Assembly: GCF_001552215.1 (NCBI RefSeq) | Contig: NZ_BCQT01000004.1 | Location: 310,001 to 374,000, forward strand | Length of the DNA: 64,000 nucleotides | DNA from: Actinomadura macra NBRC 14102 | GTDB lineage: Bacteria > Actinomycetota > Actinomycetes > Streptosporangiales > Streptosporangiaceae | Reading direction: 5' to 3' | Shown: positions 54,139-62,582 of the stretch, piece by piece | Layout of the letters: every line of letters starts with the position of its first letter | How positions within the stretch are numbered: the first letter of the stretch is position 1 | Program-made: the position numbers and the translations under genes | Notes under the pieces: model-generated | What the model saw: the letters and a program-made list of their open reading frames with translations, nothing else | Databases searched by the model: none | What the model was told of the DNA's origin: nothing

Positions 54139-54806
54139 GACCGCTCCACGAGCCGGCCAGAGTCGAGCGACACCTGGGCGTCCGCCCTCCCCGCCACGGC
54201 GGGGTCATGGGTGACCACCACGAGCGCGCAGCCGCGCCGTGCCGGAATGTCGAAGAGCAGGTCGGCGACCGTCTCCCGGGTCCGCTGGTCCAGGGCGCCC
54301 GTCGGCTCGTCGGCCAGCACCAGGGTCGGTTCCATGACGAGGGCGCGAGCGACGGCGGTGCGCTGCCGCTCCCCGCCGGAGAGCAGCCCCGTCGTCCCCT
54401 GCTCCGGAACGCCGAGCCAGCGCAACAGGTCCCGAGCGTCGGCGTAGGCCTTCCGGCGGTCGACGCCGGCGAGCAGCGCGGCGATCGCGACGTTCTCCGA
54501 CGGCGACAGCTCGGGGAGCAGTTCACCGAACTGGAACACCACTCCGAGATGCCTGCGGCGGTGGGACGCGAGCGCGCGCGCCGAGAGCCGCGTCATATCC
54601 TTGCCCGCCACAGAAACCGTTCCCGAGTCGGGTTTCACCAGGCCCAGGGCGCACATCAGCAACGTGGACTTACCACTTCCGCTCGGACCGGTCACCGCAA
54701 GCGAATGCCCTGCCGACACCTGAAGGTCAAGATCGTCAAGGAGAACCCGATCACCGATCTCGTACCGCAGTCCTTCTATCTGTAATGCCGGGGCGCGAAC
54801 TGTCAC
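54135..54806 (-). CDS. ABC transporter ATP-binding protein, LolD/MacB type
   Basis: A 223-residue ATPase with intact motifs: Walker A GPSGSGKST, Q-loop in VVFQFGELLPELSP, signature LSGGERQR, Walker B LVLADEPTGALD and the switch histidine in VVVTHDP. It belongs to the LolD/MacB/SalX group that pairs with FtsX-type permeases. The GTG at 54804-54806 has AAGGAGGAG upstream and is preferred over the frame start at 54845. It follows the small secreted protein gene across a hairpin. Confidence 0.92.
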   Translation of the reverse strand: MTVRAPALQIEGLRYEIGDRVLLDDLDLQVSAGHSLAVTGPSGSGKSTLLMCALGLVKPDSGTVSVAGKDMTRLSARALASHRRRHLGVVFQFGELLPELSPSENVAIAALLAGVDRRKAYADARDLLRWLGVPEQGTTGLLSGGERQRTAVARALVMEPTLVLADEPTGALDQRTRETVADLLFDIPARRGCALVVVTHDPAVAGRADAQVSLDSGRLVERS

Positions 54807-54875
54807 GGTTCTCCTCCTTGGGTGAGCTTTTCCAGGCAGCTTCAAGCAGCGTCGATCACCTTGGCCGGCCGCGAT

Positions 54876-54907
54876 CCGGGTCGGCCCGCGGGCGCGGGCC
54901 GACCCGG
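54876..54907 (-). terminator. Stable intra-operon hairpin after the secreted protein gene
   Basis: CCGGGTCGGCCCGC (54876-54889) and GCGGGCCGACCCGG (54894-54907) form a perfect 14 bp stem with a GGGC loop, eight bases after the stop codon and about 70 bases before the ABC ATPase start. With no T-tract, it may be a partial terminator or a 3' stabiliser giving more secreted protein than transporter. Confidence 0.7.
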
Positions 54908-54914
54908 TCGCGGG

Positions 54915-55295
54915 CTACTTGACCCGGTGTTCTGTCTGGCCCTTCACCGCCCACTTGGTGCAGATGTCGGGCTTGAAGTCGTGCTCCTCACACGACTTCA
55001 ACTTGGTGATCGTCGCGCCGCGGGGCGTGGAGACGGTCTTGTTGTAGCCCGACTTGTTCCACAGCGTCTTCTTCCTCGAGGAGTTGCTGCGGTAGTACTC
55101 GGCCTTCACCCACTGGTTCCTGCCCAGGTCCCTGAGCATCAGCGTCTTGTAGCCGCCGTCGTTGTACCTGTAGCTGTAGGTGTAGGCGTGCACCCTGCCG
55201 TTTACCAGCGCCGACAGATGGGCACTGGCGGGCGCCAACGGAATGCCAGCGGTAAGCGCCAGCACCCCTCCCGCGATAATCTTCGCTCCGCGCAT
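54915..55295 (-). CDS. Small secreted cysteine-pair protein encoded with an ABC exporter
   Basis: A 126-residue exported protein. The signal peptide ends at PASA near residue 25. The mature part of about 100 residues is basic and rich in Tyr, Lys and Asn (VHAYTYSYRYNDGGYKTL, WVKAEYYRSNSSRKKTLW) and ends with two cysteines in SCEEHDFKPDICTKW. It shares the style of the tandem paralogues at 48-49 kb, but the sequence is only distantly similar if at all. The following hairpin, ABC genes and SARP regulator suggest a secreted bioactive or signalling protein. AGGAAGG precedes the ATG. No named family recognised. Confidence 0.72.
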   Translation of the reverse strand: MRGAKIIAGGVLALTAGIPLAPASAHLSALVNGRVHAYTYSYRYNDGGYKTLMLRDLGRNQWVKAEYYRSNSSRKKTLWNKSGYNKTVSTPRGATITKLKSCEEHDFKPDICTKWAVKGQTEHRVK

Positions 55296-55432
55296 TCTGT
55301 GCGCCTTCCTATGGCCGGTGGTTCATCCACCGAAAGCCCGCTCTGGGCTCCACGGAAAACTTCAGCAGCGATGCGTCTCCGCGCCGACTCGCCGGCGTTG
55401 CCGGTCCGTCGTGGCGGTGTCTCAGGGGTGTC

Positions 55433-56131
55433 TCAGAAGACCATCGCGCCCTGCGCCGACCTGGCCGGATCCGCCACCGGACGGAATCGGCGCACGATCA
55501 CGACGCGCGCCAGCCCCAGGGAGGCGATCACGGTGGCCAGCGGGACCGCCACCTCGGCCAGCACCACACCGAGGCCGTACGGATACCCCCAATGCCGGGC
55601 GACCAGGGCGGTGGCACCCGCGGCGCCGACGGCGGCGAGGGGCAGCCACGCGGCGAGGACGCGCACCGTGATCTGGCGCGCCGCATCCGCGTGGTATCGC
55701 AGAACCGCGGAGGACGCGGCGAGGGTCCCCGTCCAGGCGAACGCGACGCTCATCGCCCAGAAACAGATGTCCAGCCAGCCCGGCAGGTCAACGGCATCCG
55801 ACTCCCGTCCGAGCACCTGCGCCAACCCATCGCTGGGCAGGCCGAACACGAGGAACATCCCGGCGAACGACCCCGGCAGCGCGCCGAACAGGGCCGCGAG
55901 CATGAGACGGCCGGCCAGGTACCGGACGGGCACGACCCCCCGCTCCGACGCCCAGGCGCGGGCGAATCCGGTCGGGTCCCCGCCGACGAAGGACTGCGGG
56001 TCCCGGCCGTCCTGCCGCGCGGCGTCGAGATCGGCCGTGAGCTCGGCGGCCATCTCCGCGGCGTCCTCGCGGGTCACGCCGATGCGCCGCCACGTGCGCC
56101 TGCACTGCCCTACGACCTCGCGCGCCATCAT
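55433..56131 (-). CDS. HAAS/DUF1700-like membrane protein paired with PadR
   Basis: A 232-residue protein. An N-terminal cytosolic helical segment (about 1-70) contains CRRTWRRIGVTREDAAEMAAELTADLDAA, the pattern of HAAS domains that accompany PadR regulators. Four to five transmembrane helices follow. The first ATG overlaps the padR stop as ATGA, so the two are translationally coupled. Proteins of this type are thought to work with their PadR partner in envelope-linked responses; nothing more specific can be read. Confidence 0.75.
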   Translation of the reverse strand: MMAREVVGQCRRTWRRIGVTREDAAEMAAELTADLDAARQDGRDPQSFVGGDPTGFARAWASERGVVPVRYLAGRLMLAALFGALPGSFAGMFLVFGLPSDGLAQVLGRESDAVDLPGWLDICFWAMSVAFAWTGTLAASSAVLRYHADAARQITVRVLAAWLPLAAVGAAGATALVARHWGYPYGLGVVLAEVAVPLATVIASLGLARVVIVRRFRPVADPARSAQGAMVF

Positions 56132-56529
56132 GACTCCCCTTCCCTGGTCCCGCCACCGTCACCGGGGACGAGCGTTCGCGTGGGCTCGGTGACGCGGGCG
56201 AGGACGGCGTGGATGCCGTCGGTGAGCAGCGCCCACTCCCGTGACCACGCGGCGAGCGCGGCGCGTCCGTCCTCGGTGGGCCGGTAGTACTTGCGCGCGG
56301 GGCCGCCATCGCTCTCCACGAGATAGGACTCCACGAGGTCCTCGCGTTGCAGCCGGCCGAGGGCCGGGTAGATCGAGCCCTCGGCGACTGCGTCCAGCCC
56401 GGCGGCGGCCAGCCGTTGCGCCATCTCGTACCCGTAGGCGGGCTCGTCCGCGATCACGGCGAGCAGGCACAGGTCGAGTACGCCGCGCAGCCATTGGCTC
56501 CGGCGCCGTCCGGTGTCCGACACTGTCAT
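56128..56529 (-). CDS. PadR family transcriptional regulator
   Basis: A 133-residue PadR-s1 type repressor. The winged helix runs from LRGVLDLCLLAVIADEPAYGYEMAQRL through GSIYPALGRLQREDLVES and GGPARKYYRPTEDGRAAL, with a short C-terminal dimerisation helix. The ATG at 56527-56529 is preferred. The predicted -10 lies so close that the transcript may start at or near the ATG. Three nested palindromes overlap the promoter, which suggests tight autorepression of this gene and the following membrane protein gene. Confidence 0.9.
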   Translation of the reverse strand: MTVSDTGRRRSQWLRGVLDLCLLAVIADEPAYGYEMAQRLAAAGLDAVAEGSIYPALGRLQREDLVESYLVESDGGPARKYYRPTEDGRAALAAWSREWALLTDGIHAVLARVTEPTRTLVPGDGGGTREGES

Positions 56530-56536
56530 GCACAGC

Positions 56537-56570
56537 ATGATAGGTACCTAATACCTTGCAAGGCAAGGTA
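56537..56570 (-). promoter_or_regulatory. PadR promoter with overlapping palindromic operators
   Basis: On the minus strand, TTGCCT (56561-56566) and TATCAT (56537-56542) are spaced by 18 bases. Overlapping them are TACCTTG-N5-CAAGGTA (56552-56570), the inner palindrome CCTTGCAAGG (56554-56563) and TAGGTACCTA (56541-56550). Confidence 0.6.
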
Positions 56571-56620
56571 GCTGGTCAGGCGGGAGACCGGACTCGGTAG
56601 CGCCTGTCGGTCGGGTCGCC

Positions 56621-57433
56621 TCAGTCCGACTTGTCGGGGGCGGGGGTCGGCGCGTCCTTGGTCAGGGAGGGCTTCGCGGCGGCCTCGTCATGGCTGCCGG
56701 ACGGCCCGTCCTTGATGAGGGACGGCTTCCCCTCGGGCTCGTCCTTGGTGAGGGACAGCCTCTCCTCGGACGGCTCGTCCGGGTCGTCCTCGTCGGTCAG
56801 CAGGACACCGACGACGGAGCGGATCTTGTCCTCGGGGATGGCGCCGACGCGCAGGAGGCGCGGGACGGAGCCGGTCAGGTCCACGATGGTGGACGGGTCG
56901 GCGTGGCCGGACGGGCCGCCGTCCAGGTAGACCGAGACGCTGTCGCCGAGCATCTTCTCGGCCTCGGCGGCGGTACGGGCGGCGGGCTGCCCGGTCAGGT
57001 TGGCGCTGCTGACCGCGAGCGGGCCCGTCTCCTTGAGGAGTTCCACGGCTAGCTCGTGCATCGGCATGCGCAGGGCGACGGTGCCCTTGGTCTCGCCCAG
57101 ATCCCACATGAGGACCGGGTTCGAGCGGCAGACCAGGGTGAGGGCACCCGGCCAGAACTCGTCGATCAGGTCCTGGCCGTAGGTACCGAGGTCGTCCACC
57201 AGCGCGGTCGCGGCGCGGACGGAGCCGACCAGGACGGGCGGCGGCATCTCGCGGCCCCGCCCCTTGGCCTCCAGCAGCGCCTCCACGGCGATCGGCATGA
57301 ACGCATCGACGCCGACCCCGTACACGGTGTCGGTCGGCAGGACGATCAGCTCGCCACGCCGTGCCGCGGCGAACGCCTCGGCGATTCCCCGGGTGCGCTC
57401 CATCGGCTCGGAGCAGTCATAACGTCGGCTCAC
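56621..57433 (-). CDS. L-threonylcarbamoyladenylate synthase
   Basis: Makes threonylcarbamoyl-AMP for the t6A37 modification of tRNAs (TsaC/Sua5/YrdC family). From the GTG at 57431-57433 the protein has 270 residues. LIVLPTDTVYGVGVDAF, EFWPGALTLVCRS, VALRMPMHELAVELL and SSANLTGQPAA are the YrdC core. A C-terminal extension of about 55 acidic residues repeats LSLTKDEP, PSLIKDGP and PSLTKDAP. Family members here usually start at the residues reading MSRRYDCSE, which supports the chosen start. It lies before prmC in the transcribed order reversed, as in Streptomyces. Confidence 0.88.
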   Translation of the reverse strand: MSRRYDCSEPMERTRGIAEAFAAARRGELIVLPTDTVYGVGVDAFMPIAVEALLEAKGRGREMPPPVLVGSVRAATALVDDLGTYGQDLIDEFWPGALTLVCRSNPVLMWDLGETKGTVALRMPMHELAVELLKETGPLAVSSANLTGQPAARTAAEAEKMLGDSVSVYLDGGPSGHADPSTIVDLTGSVPRLLRVGAIPEDKIRSVVGVLLTDEDDPDEPSEERLSLTKDEPEGKPSLIKDGPSGSHDEAAAKPSLTKDAPTPAPDKSD

Positions 57434-57553
57434 GGTCGCCCGTCTTCCCATCTGCGCGGCGCTCGTCGGATCAGCAGGCCCCAGGATATCCGCGCCCGGG
57501 GGCTCACCGCGCCCCCCGATGTCGATCAACGGTGCCGCCGGTGCGGGGACCGG

Positions 57554-58414
57554 TCAGTCGGAGGCGAGTCGGGAGGTGACGAATCGGTCGCGGTTGGTCA
57601 GGTCGCGGCGGTTGCGGACGTCCCGCCAGCCGTTCTCCTCGGCGAAAACCCAGTACACGCCGTTGCCCTGAAGATCGCTGTGCTCGACCGCGGCGTACCC
57701 GCCGGGGCGCAGGAGGCGGCGGGCGGTGCGCTCGACGACCCGGATCGCGTCCAGGCCGTCGTCACCGCCTCCCCACAGGGCGTCGGCGGGGTCGTGATCG
57801 CGGACGTCGCGGGGGACGTACTCCCACTCGCTCATGGGGATGTACGGGGGGTTGCTGACGACGAGGTCCACGGTGCCGTTCAGCTCTGTGAGGGCGGTGC
57901 CGAAGTCGTCCAGGTGGAGGCGGACGCGTCCGCGCTCGTCCAGTTCCTCGATGTTGCGGGTGGCGTGCACGAAGGCGGTGGGGTCCTTCTCCACGGCGTG
58001 GACGCGCGCGCGGGGGGCCTCCAGTGCGATCGACAGCGCGATGGCTCCGGACCCGGTTCCGAGGTCGACGACAAGGGGATCGCGGACGTCCATGTCGCGA
58101 AGGGTCTCCAGCGCCCAGCCGACCATCACCTCGGTCTCCGGACGGGGGACGAAGACGCCGGATCCGACCTTCAGCTCCAGGTAGCGGAAGAACGCGCGGC
58201 CCGTGATGTGCTGGAGCGGCTCGCCGGCCTCGCGCCGCGCGACGAACTCCCAGAACCGGGCGTCGAACGAGCTGTCGGGGACGCCGTGCAGCTCCGAGCG
58301 CTTCACCCCGTGGACGGCCGCGGCGAGTTCCTCGGCGTCCGCGCGGGGGGAGGCGGCCCCGGCGTCGGCGAGCCGTGCGGTGGCTCTGGCGATCTCGTCG
58401 AGCAGCAGCTTCAT
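57554..58414 (-). CDS. prmC: Release factor glutamine methyltransferase PrmC
   Basis: Methylates the glutamine of the GGQ motif in peptide chain release factors. The 286-residue protein has an N-terminal helical substrate domain and a Rossmann methyltransferase domain. The SAM motif is [18 protein letters not shown], and the catalytic [11 protein letters not shown] is intact. The ATG overlaps the prfA stop by 4 bases, coupling it to its substrate gene. Confidence 0.94.
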   Translation of the reverse strand: MKLLLDEIARATARLADAGAASPRADAEELAAAVHGVKRSELHGVPDSSFDARFWEFVARREAGEPLQHITGRAFFRYLELKVGSGVFVPRPETEVMVGWALETLRDMDVRDPLVVDLGTGSGAIALSIALEAPRARVHAVEKDPTAFVHATRNIEELDERGRVRLHLDDFGTALTELNGTVDLVVSNPPYIPMSEWEYVPRDVRDHDPADALWGGGDDGLDAIRVVERTARRLLRPGGYAAVEHSDLQGNGVYWVFAEENGWRDVRNRRDLTNRDRFVTSRLASD

Positions 58415-59475
58415 GATCCTTGGGCTTCGGCCAGCCGGCGTTCCATGTCGGCGTCGACCAGCGCCTGCGTCACGTTGTGCAGGTCGCCGTCCAGGACCTG
58501 GTCGAGGTTGTACGCCTTGTAGCCGACACGGTGGTCGGAGATCCGGTTCTCCGGATAGTTGTAGGTGCGCACGCGCTCGGACCGGTCGACGGTGCGGACC
58601 TGGCTCTTGCGCTCGGCCGAGGCCGCCGCGTCCGCCTCCTCCTGCGCCATCGCCAGCAGCCGGGACCGCAGGATGCGCAGCGCCTGCTCCTTGTTCTGGA
58701 GCTGGCTCTTCTCGTTCTGGCAGGACACCACGACACCGGTCGGCACGTGGGTGATACGCACGGCCGAGTCGGTGGTGTTCACGCTCTGACCACCCGGGCC
58801 GGACGAGCGGTACACATCGATGCGCAGGTCGTTCGGGTCGACCTGGACGTCGACGTCCTCGGCCTCGGGCGTCACCAGCACACCGACCGCGCTCGTGTGG
58901 ATGCGGCCCTGCGACTCGGTGGCGGGCACCCGCTGCACCCGGTGGACGCCGCCCTCGAACTTCAGCCGCGTCCAGACGCCCTCGTCCTGGCCGCCCTTCG
59001 CCTTCACCGCGACGGTGACATCCTTGTAGCCGCCCAGATCGGACGGGTGGGAGTCGAGGACCTCGGTCTTCCAGCCCTCGCGCTCGGCGTACCGCAGGTA
59101 CATCCGGAGCAGATCGCCGGCGAACAGCGCCGACTCCTCGCCGCCCTCCCCGGCCTTGACCTCCAGGATGACGTCCTTGCCATCGCTCGGGTCGCGCGGC
59201 ACGAGCAGCTGCCGCAGCCGCTCCTCAAGAGCTTCCCGGCGCTTCTCCAGCTCGACGGCCTCGGCGGCGAACGCCTCGTCCTCCCCAGCGAGCTCGCGCG
59301 CGGCGGCCAGGTCGTCGACGGTCGCCGACAGGTCCCGGTAGGTCTCGACGATCGGGCGCAGTTCGGCGTAGCGCTTGCCGAGCCTGCGCGCCAGGTTCTG
59401 GTCGGCATGAACGGACGGATCGGCGAGCCGTCCCTCGATGCCCGCGTATTCGCTGATCAGATCGTCGAGATTCAC
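58411..59475 (-). CDS. prfA: Peptide chain release factor 1
   Basis: Terminates translation at UAA and UAG codons. The 354-residue protein has the codon-recognition PAT motif in [14 protein letters not shown] and the peptidyl hydrolysis motif in [17 protein letters not shown]. The PAT (not SPF) tripeptide identifies RF1 rather than RF2. It is followed by its modifying enzyme gene prmC and preceded by rpmE with a terminator between. Confidence 0.96.
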   Translation of the reverse strand: MNLDDLISEYAGIEGRLADPSVHADQNLARRLGKRYAELRPIVETYRDLSATVDDLAAARELAGEDEAFAAEAVELEKRREALEERLRQLLVPRDPSDGKDVILEVKAGEGGEESALFAGDLLRMYLRYAEREGWKTEVLDSHPSDLGGYKDVTVAVKAKGGQDEGVWTRLKFEGGVHRVQRVPATESQGRIHTSAVGVLVTPEAEDVDVQVDPNDLRIDVYRSSGPGGQSVNTTDSAVRITHVPTGVVVSCQNEKSQLQNKEQALRILRSRLLAMAQEEADAAASAERKSQVRTVDRSERVRTYNYPENRISDHRVGYKAYNLDQVLDGDLHNVTQALVDADMERRLAEAQGS

Positions 59476-59523
59476 GCTGTGTCCTGGCCCGTCCCGGCCC
59501 CCGAGACCGGGTGCCGACTTCGA

Positions 59524-59556
59524 ACGGCCCGGGGACCTGGAGAGTCCCCGGGCCGT
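59524..59556 (-). terminator. Terminator after rpmE
   Basis: ACGGCCCGGGGAC (59524-59536) and GTCCCCGGGCCGT (59544-59556) form a perfect 13 bp stem with a seven-base loop, 27 bases after the rpmE stop. It separates rpmE from prfA, which lies downstream on the same strand. Confidence 0.85.
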
Positions 59557-59583
59557 CCCTGTGGTCGCGGTGCGGCGCTCGCC

Positions 59584-59802
59584 CTACTTGCCGGCCTTCT
59601 TCTTGCCGAAGCGCTGCTCGAAGCGCGCCACCCGGCCGCCGGTGTCGAGGATCTTCTGCTTGCCCGTGTAGAACGGGTGGCAGTTCGAGCACACGTCAGC
59701 GTGGATCACGCCGTTCGCGGCGGTGCTGCGGGTCTCGAAGGTGTTGCCGCACGTACACGTCACGGTCGTGACGACGTAGTTCGGGTGAATGTCTGGCTTC
59801 AC
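59584..59802 (-). CDS. rpmE: 50S ribosomal protein L31, zinc-binding form
   Basis: A large-subunit protein at the subunit interface, 72 residues. Cys16, Cys18, Cys38 and Cys41 (CTC and CSNC) are all present, so this is the zinc-containing C+ form. Paralogue L31 lacking cysteines is induced under zinc limitation in related bacteria and is not in this window. [20 protein letters not shown] is the conserved core. GAGGAGAG precedes the ATG. Confidence 0.96.
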   Translation of the reverse strand: MKPDIHPNYVVTTVTCTCGNTFETRSTAANGVIHADVCSNCHPFYTGKQKILDTGGRVARFEQRFGKKKAGK

Positions 59803-60001
59803 GGGTCTCTCCTCGCCTCAAGCGGTCGCCGGGCGCCTCCGGTCCGCATGGCGGAGCCATGGGAGATGTGGGAAGCGTGAACCGGTACCGCAGCGGTTGC
59901 ACTCCAAGTGTGCCAGATACCCGAACGTGCCGAGGTCACCGGGCATTCCCGATCTTGCCCGGGACGTGCCCCACCACCGCTGAACAGCGGGCCCGCCGCG
60001 C

Positions 60002-60655
60002 TCAGGCGTCGGTACGGCCCAGATAGGCGAGGACGGCCATGACGCGGCGGTGGCCGCCCTGCGCGGGCTGGAGGTGGAGCTTCATGAAGATGTTGGAGAT
60101 GTGCTTCTCCACAGCGCCTTCGGTGACCACCAGATCCTTCGCGATGGCCCCGTTCGAGCGTCCCTGCGCCATCAGCCCGAGGACCTCGTGCTCGCGCGGG
60201 GTCAACGCCTCCAGCGGGTCGCCGGTGCGGCGGCGGCCGAGCAGCTGGCCGATGACCTCCGGGTCGATGACCGTCCCGCCGGCGGCGATGCGGCGGACCG
60301 CGTCGATGAACTCCGCGACATCGGACACCCGCTCCTTCAGCAGGTACCCGACACCCTCGGCGCCACCGCCGATGAGGTCGGTCGCGTACCGCTCCTCCAC
60401 ATACTGCGACAGGACGAGGATCGGCGTGCCCGGCCTGCGCTCGCGGACCGCCAGCGCAGCGCGCAACCCCTCGTCGGTGAACGAGGGCGGCATCCGGACG
60501 TCCACGATGGCCAGGTCGGGAGTGTGTTCGTCGACGATGCCGAGCAGCCCCGGCCCGTCCCCGACCGTCGCCGCGGTCTCGATCCCCGCGTCCTCCAGCA
60601 GCCGGACGAGCCCTTCCCGCAACAGCACCGAATCCTCGGCGATCACTACCCGCAT
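60002..60655 (-). CDS. NarL/LuxR-type response regulator
   Basis: A 217-residue two-component regulator. The receiver domain (1-120) has the acidic pocket in IAEDSVLLREG, the phosphoacceptor Asp52 in DLAIVDVRMPP and the lysine in LLKERVSD. The LuxR helix-turn-helix (about 150-210) reads LTPREHEVLGLMAQGRSNGAIAKDLVVTEGAVEKH in pieces. It follows its kinase gene, though a hairpin lies between. A palindrome upstream of the kinase gene and of a DUF4097 lipoprotein gene is a candidate binding site. Confidence 0.93.
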   Translation of the reverse strand: MRVVIAEDSVLLREGLVRLLEDAGIETAATVGDGPGLLGIVDEHTPDLAIVDVRMPPSFTDEGLRAALAVRERRPGTPILVLSQYVEERYATDLIGGGAEGVGYLLKERVSDVAEFIDAVRRIAAGGTVIDPEVIGQLLGRRRTGDPLEALTPREHEVLGLMAQGRSNGAIAKDLVVTEGAVEKHISNIFMKLHLQPAQGGHRRVMAVLAYLGRTDA

Positions 60656-60783
60656 GCGCCCATTATCGGGGCTCCCACCACCGCCGCGCCCCGTGAATCC
60701 GCCCGATGAGCTGGAGGCGTCCGCGATCCGGGATCCCGTCGCCGGGGCGAACCGGGCCGCGCCTCCGGGACCCCCGACGACGG

Positions 60784-60819
60784 CGCGCCGGCCCGTCCCT
60801 CAGGGGACGGACCGGCGCG
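60784..60819 (-). terminator. Hairpin between kinase and response regulator genes
   Basis: Arms at 60784-60799 and 60804-60819 pair with one mismatch (CGCGCCGG outer, CCGTCCC inner) around a four-base loop. It lies 33 bases after the kinase stop and about 130 bases before the regulator start. It may reduce read-through or stabilise the kinase transcript. Confidence 0.55.
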
Positions 60820-60851
60820 GGGGTGGGTGCCCTTGCGGGCGGCGGAAGGGG

Positions 60852-62237
60852 CTACCAGGTACAGGGCAGATCGGCGCGGATGATCGTGGGACCGCCGGGA
60901 GGGCTGTCCACGATGAGCATCCCGTCGATGGTGGCGGCGCGATCGGCCAGCCCGGACAGCCCGCCGTCGGGGTGCGCGACGGCGCCGCCGACACCGTTGT
61001 CGATCACCTCGACGACCACCCAGGCGTCCTCGCGGGCCACCCGGACGGACGCGCGGGTCGCGCGGGCGTACTTGGCGATGTTGGCCAGGGACTCTGCGAC
61101 GATGAAGTAGGCGATGCTCTCGACCGCGGCGGGCGGGCGCTCGGGCAGGTCCACCTCCACCTCGACGGGGACGGGGGCGCGGCCGGCGAGGCCGGACAGC
61201 GCCGGGTCCAGGCCGCGGTCGGTGAGGATCGCCGGGTAGATGCCGCGGGCCAGGTCGCGCAGCTCGGAGATCGCCTCCTTGGTGCCCGAGTGGGCCTGCT
61301 CGATCAGCGTCCGCGCGCCCTCCGGGTCGTCGTCGAGCTTGGCCCGGGCGCGTCCGATGTCCATCGCGACGGCCAGCAGCCGCTGCTGCGCCCCGTCGTG
61401 CAGATCGCGCTCGATGCGGCGGCGCTCGAACTCGGCCGCGTCCACCCCGCGAGCACGGCTGGCCTGAAGGTGCGCCGTCCGCTCCCGGAGCTTCTTGTTC
61501 TCGGCCTGGGAGGCGCTCTGGCCGAGCAGAAGCTTGGCGATCAGGGCGTGGCTGACCGCCATCACGCGGGTCACGTACATCGCCAGGACGAGGAACACCA
61601 GACCGCCCACCGAGATGGGCAGGGCCTCCACCGGGTTCCCGGCCCAGTACGAGACGACGCCGAAGTTCACCTCCACGCCGCCCGCCCCCAGGGCGACGAT
61701 CAGCGGCATGAACAGCAGGGTCCCCGTCGCCGCCCAGGCCGTCACCGACACGACGAACTCCACCAGCGTGAGGGGGAACAGCAGCAGCAGGTACGCCAGG
61801 TCCTTCCAGGTCGCCTGGTCGGCCGCCATCGCCTTGAGCTTGACGAGCGGGTTGCGCCCCGGCGGCATCCGCCGGTACGGCATCGGGATCGCGACGCCGA
61901 ACGCGGCCCGCAGCAAGATCCGGTCCAGCATCGCGCCGAACCGCCACGCGACCATCATCATGGCCAGCATCGGCAGGCCCACCCAGATGATCAGCAGTGC
62001 GCCCGAGAGCGAGAGTCCCACGACAAGCACGATGAACCAGCCGAGCCCGAACGCCAGGCTGGTCGTCAGGTAGAGCGCCGCACGCCAGGTCAGCGACGAC
62101 CTCGCCATCGCGAGCGGGTTCCACGCACCGTCGAAGACGGTCTTCGGTGCTCCCGCGCCGTCCCCCGCCGTGGCCTTGCGCGCCCCACCGCCCGCCGTGG
62201 TCCCCGGGATCCCGGAGTCCCTGCTCAGCTCGCCCAC
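60852..62237 (-). CDS. Sensor histidine kinase with Sensor (PF13796-like) domain
   Basis: A 461-residue NarL-family kinase. The N-terminal 45 residues are hydrophilic. Four to six helices form a Sensor-type membrane domain (about 55-230), with DQATWKDLAYLLLLFPLTL. The HisKA_3 helix has the phosphoacceptor in RRIERDLHDGAQQRLLAVAM and the ATPase domain has ESLANIAKYARA, DNGVGGA and GLSGLADRAA. The GTG at 62235-62237 has GGAGGGACG upstream. It is paired with the regulator gene at 60002-60655. Confidence 0.88.
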   Translation of the reverse strand: MGELSRDSGIPGTTAGGGARKATAGDGAGAPKTVFDGAWNPLAMARSSLTWRAALYLTTSLAFGLGWFIVLVVGLSLSGALLIIWVGLPMLAMMMVAWRFGAMLDRILLRAAFGVAIPMPYRRMPPGRNPLVKLKAMAADQATWKDLAYLLLLFPLTLVEFVVSVTAWAATGTLLFMPLIVALGAGGVEVNFGVVSYWAGNPVEALPISVGGLVFLVLAMYVTRVMAVSHALIAKLLLGQSASQAENKKLRERTAHLQASRARGVDAAEFERRRIERDLHDGAQQRLLAVAMDIGRARAKLDDDPEGARTLIEQAHSGTKEAISELRDLARGIYPAILTDRGLDPALSGLAGRAPVPVEVEVDLPERPPAAVESIAYFIVAESLANIAKYARATRASVRVAREDAWVVVEVIDNGVGGAVAHPDGGLSGLADRAATIDGMLIVDSPPGGPTIIRADLPCTW

Positions 62238-62325
62238 GTCGTCCCTCCGTGCCCGTCCAGCCGTATGGCCCAAGCCTGCCGGGCTCGCCGTCCCCCCACC
62301 ATGATGTCCTCCGCCCCTTCCATGG

Positions 62326-62339
62326 TGGGGTTAGCCCCA
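62326..62339 (-). promoter_or_regulatory. TGGGGCTAACCCCA palindrome upstream of the histidine kinase
   Basis: A perfect 5-4-5 inverted repeat 88 bases before the kinase start. Read in the gene's direction it equals the site upstream of the DUF4097 lipoprotein gene at 27360-27373, and the match extends through ACC and TGGA downstream. Confidence 0.55.
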
Positions 62340-62352
62340 GTGTCTATTTCAA

Positions 62353-62477
62353 ACCCGGCCCAAGGGGGCTCGCCCCCTTGACCGTGCTTGGGCGAGCGCG
62401 ACATCGCTTCGCGATCTTCCCGTTGGGGCTCGCCTTCGGCTTTGCCCCAACGGTCAGGTCGCGCGCTCGCATGACGG
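62353..62477. repeat. Structured dispersed repeat, copy C
   Basis: About 125 bases closely matching copy A after nucS. Stem 1 pairs CAAGGGGGC (62361-62369) with GCCCCCTTG (62372-62380). Stem 2 pairs CCGTTGGGGC (62420-62429) with GCCCCAACGG (62444-62453). Relative to copy A, paired positions change together (G-C to A-T in stem 1, G-C to T-A in stem 2), and the 8 extra bases of loop 1 are absent. Confidence 0.8.
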
Positions 62478-62546
62478 TTGAGATCACGGAGCTGAGCGGC
62501 TTAACGCTGGGCCATGACGGCCGGACACGGTCGGCGCCTCCATGCG

Positions 62547-62582
62547 GAACGCCCCCGTCCGGTGGGCCGGACGGGGGCGTTC
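62547..62582 (-). terminator. Terminator of rho
   Basis: GAACGCCCCCGTCCG (62547-62561) and CGGACGGGGGCGTTC (62568-62582) form a perfect 15 bp stem with a six-base loop, 16 bases after the rho stop codon. Confidence 0.85.

Noticed and set aside
54915..55295. Assignment of the small secreted protein to the lactococcin 972 family
   Set aside because: The operon layout is similar, but the mature sequence is longer, has two cysteines and lacks clear family motifs, so I leave it unnamed.
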